A stretch of DNA of 24,948 bases from a virus, in the IMG/VR virus record IMGVR_UViG_3300049919_000116, positions 1 through 24,948 of that record; one strand, 5' to 3'. Shown one piece after another: positions 23,003 through 24,948 of the stretch (its first letter is position 1; every line of letters begins with the position of its first letter). The notes beneath the pieces were generated by a model. It did no database searches and had not been told where the DNA came from. It saw only the letters and a list, made by a program, of their open reading frames with translations. Made by a program: the position numbers and the translations under genes.

Positions 23003-23038
23003 AGGCGCACTGAGTTATCCCCACATGCGCCTTTTATT
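23003..23038 (+). terminator. Rho-independent terminator after VRR-NUC gene
   Basis: GGCGCA (23004-23009) pairs with TGCGCC (23026-23031) over a 16-base loop, and the stem can be extended by an A-T pair. TTTTATT follows. It ends ten to forty bases past the nuclease stop. Confidence 0.7.
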
Positions 23039-23042
23039 GCGC

Positions 23043-23070
23043 TTGCATTATACTGTCACTCTGCTAGTAT
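23043..23070 (+). promoter_or_regulatory. Sigma70-type promoter for the small-gene cluster
   Basis: TTGCAT (23043-23048), a 16-base spacer and TAGTAT (23065-23070) preceded by TGC. It lies just after the terminator and about 29 bases before the next ATG, so it restarts transcription for the downstream miniproteins. Confidence 0.5.
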
Positions 23071-23098
23071 ATACCTATACAAGTAACACATAACAAGT

Positions 23099-23245
23099 AT
23101 GAAACCAGAAATCATCGACGCAGATGAAGCAAACACCCGTAACCGTGAAGAAGACCATGACGACACCAAGGCGTACCAGGAAGAGCGTGAGACCGAGCAA
23201 CAGGAGGCGGACTATTATCCATCAGAAGGCTACGGCGACTACTAA
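23099..23245 (+). CDS. Small acidic protein, unknown
   Basis: A 48-residue, highly charged protein (MKPEIIDADEANTRNREEDH, then Glu/Gln-rich, ending Tyr/Gly-rich SEGYGDY). It is acidic overall and probably unstructured. Its promoter lies 29 bases upstream and its stop is one base before the next start (TAATATGG). Such acidic phage miniproteins often target host factors, but nothing here shows that. A longer competing frame in the same bases is Arg/Thr-rich and is rejected. Confidence 0.55.
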   Translation: MKPEIIDADEANTRNREEDHDDTKAYQEERETEQQEADYYPSEGYGDY

Positions 23246-23246
23246 T

Positions 23247-23399
23247 ATGGAACTAAACATTAAACTCAAAATAGATGTACCTAATATAGATGTACCAGTA
23301 GAGATGACACCGGCACAACTAATGAAGTTTCATGATGACCTAACTCAATTCATTAACGATAATTATGCCGCACTCACAAATGAAAACACATCAGACTAA
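23247..23399 (+). CDS. Small protein, unknown
   Basis: A 50-residue protein (MELNIKLKIDVPNIDVPVEM, then TPAQLMKFHDDLTQFINDNY and a short polar end). A beta-strand pair and an amphipathic helix are visible. The ATG follows the previous stop by one base in the TAATATGG context seen across the phage. The end overlaps the next gene by about 20 bases. Function is unknown. Confidence 0.55.
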   Translation: MELNIKLKIDVPNIDVPVEMTPAQLMKFHDDLTQFINDNYAALTNENTSD

Positions 23400-23601
23400 G
23401 GCCGACCTCGATGTGCTCAAGTTCATCAAGAAATACTTCAAGGAGTACGGTTGTGCTCCGACCCACGTAGCCATCGCCAACGAGTTTGGCCTTACCCGCC
23501 AATGGGCGACCTACCGCATCGACCGCCTGAAGAAGCTTGGCAAGCTGTTGCCCGCCAAACGCTTTGGATTATATGTAATACACTTCGAAGACCCACGCTA
23601 G
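23380..23601 (+). CDS. LexA-type winged-helix protein
   Basis: A 73-residue protein. The pattern DVLKFIKKYFKEYGCAPTHV (11-30), AIANEFGLTRQWATYRIDRL (31-50) and the KKLGKLLPAK wing matches the LexA N-terminal DNA-binding fold, without the protease half. It may be a transcription repressor of this block. The ATG at 23380 was chosen; one five codons upstream also lies in frame. It is followed by a 19-base gap with a weak promoter-like stretch. Confidence 0.65.
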   Translation: MKTHQTKADLDVLKFIKKYFKEYGCAPTHVAIANEFGLTRQWATYRIDRLKKLGKLLPAKRFGLYVIHFEDPR

Positions 23602-23620
23602 TGGGGTAATACACCCATAT

Positions 23621-23761
23621 ATGAAACTAAACATCAAAGGCTGGAAGCGCGAACTACAGCAAGTAGTGATCGCCGACCGCACCAAGTACACCCTCAAGAA
23701 CGGCCGCGTTGTTTTATCCACAAGTAATATGGAGCGTCAGCTTCGGAAGATGATAAGCTAA
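23621..23761 (+). CDS. Small basic protein, unknown
   Basis: A 46-residue basic protein (MKLNIKGWKRELQQVVIADR, then TKYTLKNGRVVLSTSNMERQ and LRKMIS). Two short strands and a basic helix may form a small nucleic-acid-binding unit; that is inference. A perfect DnaA-box sequence (23714-23722) lies inside its coding sequence. The next gene starts six bases after its stop. Confidence 0.5.
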   Translation: MKLNIKGWKRELQQVVIADRTKYTLKNGRVVLSTSNMERQLRKMIS

Positions 23762-23766
23762 CTAGT

Positions 23767-23904
23767 ATGACAAACAAACACATCGAACAAGCCTCCTGGG
23801 ATGAGAACATCGAACACTACCCCGCTACCCCTGACTGGTTCCTTATTATTGGCGTGGGATCACTGATTACGTTTGGTATCGTAGCGTTAATCGTAATTCT
23901 CTAG
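23767..23904 (+). CDS. Small single-pass membrane protein
   Basis: A 45-residue protein. The first 24 residues are polar and acidic (MTNKHIEQASWDENIEHYPA then TPDW). Residues 25-45 are a clear membrane segment (FLIIGVGSLITFGIVALIVI then L). The acidic N-terminus followed by one C-terminal helix suits a small membrane anchor or regulator; a holin or antiholin role cannot be excluded. The next gene begins one base after the stop. Confidence 0.6.
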   Translation: MTNKHIEQASWDENIEHYPATPDWFLIIGVGSLITFGIVALIVIL

Positions 23905-23905
23905 C

Positions 23906-24253
23906 ATGAAAACACCATTGCCAGAGAAGTACCTAGGTAAAATGCTCAATGAGCACACTAAACAATTTATAGACTACGAAGATAAAATCAACCAACTCAT
24001 CACCTACCTAGCCGAACTGACTGAGGTGGTGGAAGGGAAGTCGGCATACGCAGAAGGATATAAGCAGGGAAAATTTGACGCTGAGATGGATGGAGCGCAC
24101 TTAGAGTTTAAGAAGGTTACACTTACCACAGTACCCACCCTTAAAGATACGCTGTTGGGAGAGATACGAGGTATATTCTATCGGTCAGATTATCTAATTG
24201 AACGAACAAAGTATGAAGACGTAGAAGCCATCATTAACCGCCTCATTCCTTAG
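23906..24253 (+). CDS. Helical protein, unknown function
   Basis: A 115-residue protein. Residues 1-45 form charged helices (LNEHTKQFIDYEDKINQLIT). AYAEGYKQGKFDAEMDGAHL (47-66) is a motif often seen in small phage helical proteins. The rest is helical with charged patches. It has no recognisable enzyme motif. It starts one base after the membrane-protein stop and ends two bases before the next start, so it belongs to one operon. Confidence 0.6.
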   Translation: MKTPLPEKYLGKMLNEHTKQFIDYEDKINQLITYLAELTEVVEGKSAYAEGYKQGKFDAEMDGAHLEFKKVTLTTVPTLKDTLLGEIRGIFYRSDYLIERTKYEDVEAIINRLIP

Positions 24254-24255
24254 CT

Positions 24256-24525
24256 ATGGAAAAACTTAAAGCTAACTACGTCACCAGTGGTGCAGGTGGA
24301 AGCCAAACTGGAAGTGTACATGGCCGACCTGAATCAATTTCACAAACATCCACCCTCAAAGATTCATTCCAAAAGGAGTACAAAAAAGGCTATCAGCAAG
24401 CCCTAGCGGATGTACAAACTGGGGTGCCTGAGGAAAGTGAGTCTTTTGATTGGATGGAAAGACTAGGCCACAACACCTGCCGCACCGCCGTACTGGAGCA
24501 CTTAGATTTATTAGGTAAGGAGTAA
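24256..24525 (+). CDS. Small protein with EYKKGYQQAL helix, unknown
   Basis: An 89-residue protein. The first 35 residues are Gly/Ser-rich and flexible. A helix SFQKEYKKGYQQALADVQTG (about 37-56) resembles the GYxxG/A helix of the gene before, followed by an acidic stretch and a final helix (HNTCRTAVLEHLDLLGKE). The similarity of helix pattern suggests related small phage proteins, but function is unknown. Its last codons form the AAGGAG ribosome site of the next gene. Confidence 0.55.
   Translation: MEKLKANYVTSGAGGSQTGSVHGRPESISQTSTLKDSFQKEYKKGYQQALADVQTGVPEESESFDWMERLGHNTCRTAVLEHLDLLGKE
24517..24522 (+). promoter_or_regulatory. Classical Shine-Dalgarno site
   Basis: AAGGAG lies nine bases before the ATG at 24532, inside the end of the previous gene. 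It is the only clear classical SD that I saw in the window. Confidence 0.6.
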
Positions 24526-24531
24526 TTGAAC

Positions 24532-24681
24532 ATGAGAAAAATATATCGTTATAAAGATTCGAAAGGAAACACAATACGGTCTCTGTACTCAAAACCGAGT
24601 GAAGAAGTTGAAGGTTGGTCGTCGTTATTTGCTTTTATTTTTGCAATTTTATTCGCTATTGGATTAGCCATTTGGGGTTAG
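24532..24681 (+). CDS. Small C-terminal-anchored membrane protein
   Basis: A 49-residue protein. The first 28 residues are polar and basic (MRKIYRYKDSKGNTIRSLYS, then KPSEEVEG), and residues 29-49 are a membrane helix (WSSLFAFIFAILFAIGLAIW then G). It has a real Shine-Dalgarno site, unlike its neighbours. It may be a membrane anchor; no specific role is shown. The next gene starts two bases past its stop. Confidence 0.6.
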   Translation: MRKIYRYKDSKGNTIRSLYSKPSEEVEGWSSLFAFIFAILFAIGLAIWG

Positions 24682-24683
24682 TT

Positions 24684-24887
24684 ATGAAGCATAAAAAGAA
24701 TTGCCGCAAAATGTGTGACTGGGCAGTAGAATACGAAGTCCTCAGAAACGACGATATGCGAGAAGTTGCCAAGCAATGTTATGACGCTGGCTGGGAAGAC
24801 AGGAAAAATTTTGACATTTCGTTACTCAAGTCTATGCCAAGCTACTGGGTAGATAGGATGATACGGACTATTAAAAATAAGTTATAA
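24684..24887 (+). CDS. Small Cys-containing protein, unknown
   Basis: A 67-residue protein (MKHKKNCRKMCDWAVEYEVL then RNDDMREVAKQCYDAGWEDR, ending basic). Two Cys near the N-terminus and one later do not form an obvious zinc site. The helix EVAKQCYDAGWEDRK resembles the GYxxG-type helices of neighbouring small proteins. The start at 24684 was preferred to a frame beginning at 24615, which is hydrophobic and overlaps the membrane-protein gene. Function is unknown. Confidence 0.55.
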   Translation: MKHKKNCRKMCDWAVEYEVLRNDDMREVAKQCYDAGWEDRKNFDISLLKSMPSYWVDRMIRTIKNKL

Positions 24888-24891
24888 AACC

Positions 24892-24948
24892 ATGCCAACC
24901 CCACAAAACCTCCCCGCCCTGATTAAAGAGATGCAGGAGCGGGCACGG
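24892..24948 (+). CDS. Start of next gene (runs off right edge)
   Basis: Nineteen codons are visible (MPTPQNLPALIKEMQERAR), opening with a Pro/Gln-rich start and then a charged helix, four bases after the previous stop. Too little remains to name it. Confidence 0.4.
   Translation, partial: MPTPQNLPALIKEMQERAR

Noticed and set aside
23124-23246. Arg/Thr-rich upstream part of a longer frame ahead of 23247
   Set aside because: It overlaps the acidic 48-residue gene in another phase; the ATG at 23247 has the typical TAATATGG context.

Overview
The window is part of a tailed double-stranded DNA phage (or a prophage with a complete head module). Capsid, packaging and portal genes are recognisable, and there are no bacterial housekeeping genes. 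There is no tail tube, tape-measure or sheath gene. The portal, the adaptor-like protein, a large propeller-like protein and two large helical proteins suggest a short-tailed (podovirus-like) virion; this is inference. All three stop codons are used and the standard code reads cleanly. The host cannot be named from the sequence. Classical Shine-Dalgarno sites are nearly absent, and several genes start 6-9 bases after an extended -10 promoter box. The phage therefore probably infects a bacterium that tolerates leaderless or SD-poor mRNAs.

Layout. Bases 1-20282 are almost entirely minus strand. Read in transcription order, right to left, they hold: a primase-helicase fusion (20282-18123); a repeat-rich region with no gene (17736-18122) that looks like a replication origin; a deoxynucleotide kinase; the small and large terminase subunits; the portal; two small helical proteins; a scaffold-like protein; the major capsid protein; a decoration-like protein; a putative head-tail adaptor; several small beta-rich virion proteins; a 657-residue propeller-like protein; two large helical or Gly/Ala-rich virion proteins; and a tail-fibre-like protein that runs off the left edge.

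Bases 20283-20416 are a divergent control region with a 14-base palindrome, a perfect DnaA-box match and promoters facing both ways. To its right, everything is plus strand: a tiny HTH protein, a zinc-ribbon miniprotein, a RecB/Cas4-like PD-(D/E)XK nuclease, an SSB-like protein with an acidic tail, a winged-helix-like protein, a VRR-NUC nuclease, and then a string of very small proteins of unknown role, two of them with a single membrane segment.

Likely cooperation. The plus-strand genes look like the early DNA-processing set (nucleases, ssDNA binding, regulators). The minus-strand primase-helicase and the adjacent repeat array look like the replication initiation unit. The kinase supplies dNTP precursors, and the rest of the minus strand builds and fills the virion. 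The most notable non-coding element is the array of nine copies of AGGTGTTCAG at 17833-18120, which flanks an AT-rich stretch beside the primase gene and has a terminator inside it. A second theme is a recurring extended -10 element (TGN before TATAAT-like boxes), identical over 11 of 12 bases at three minus-strand sites.
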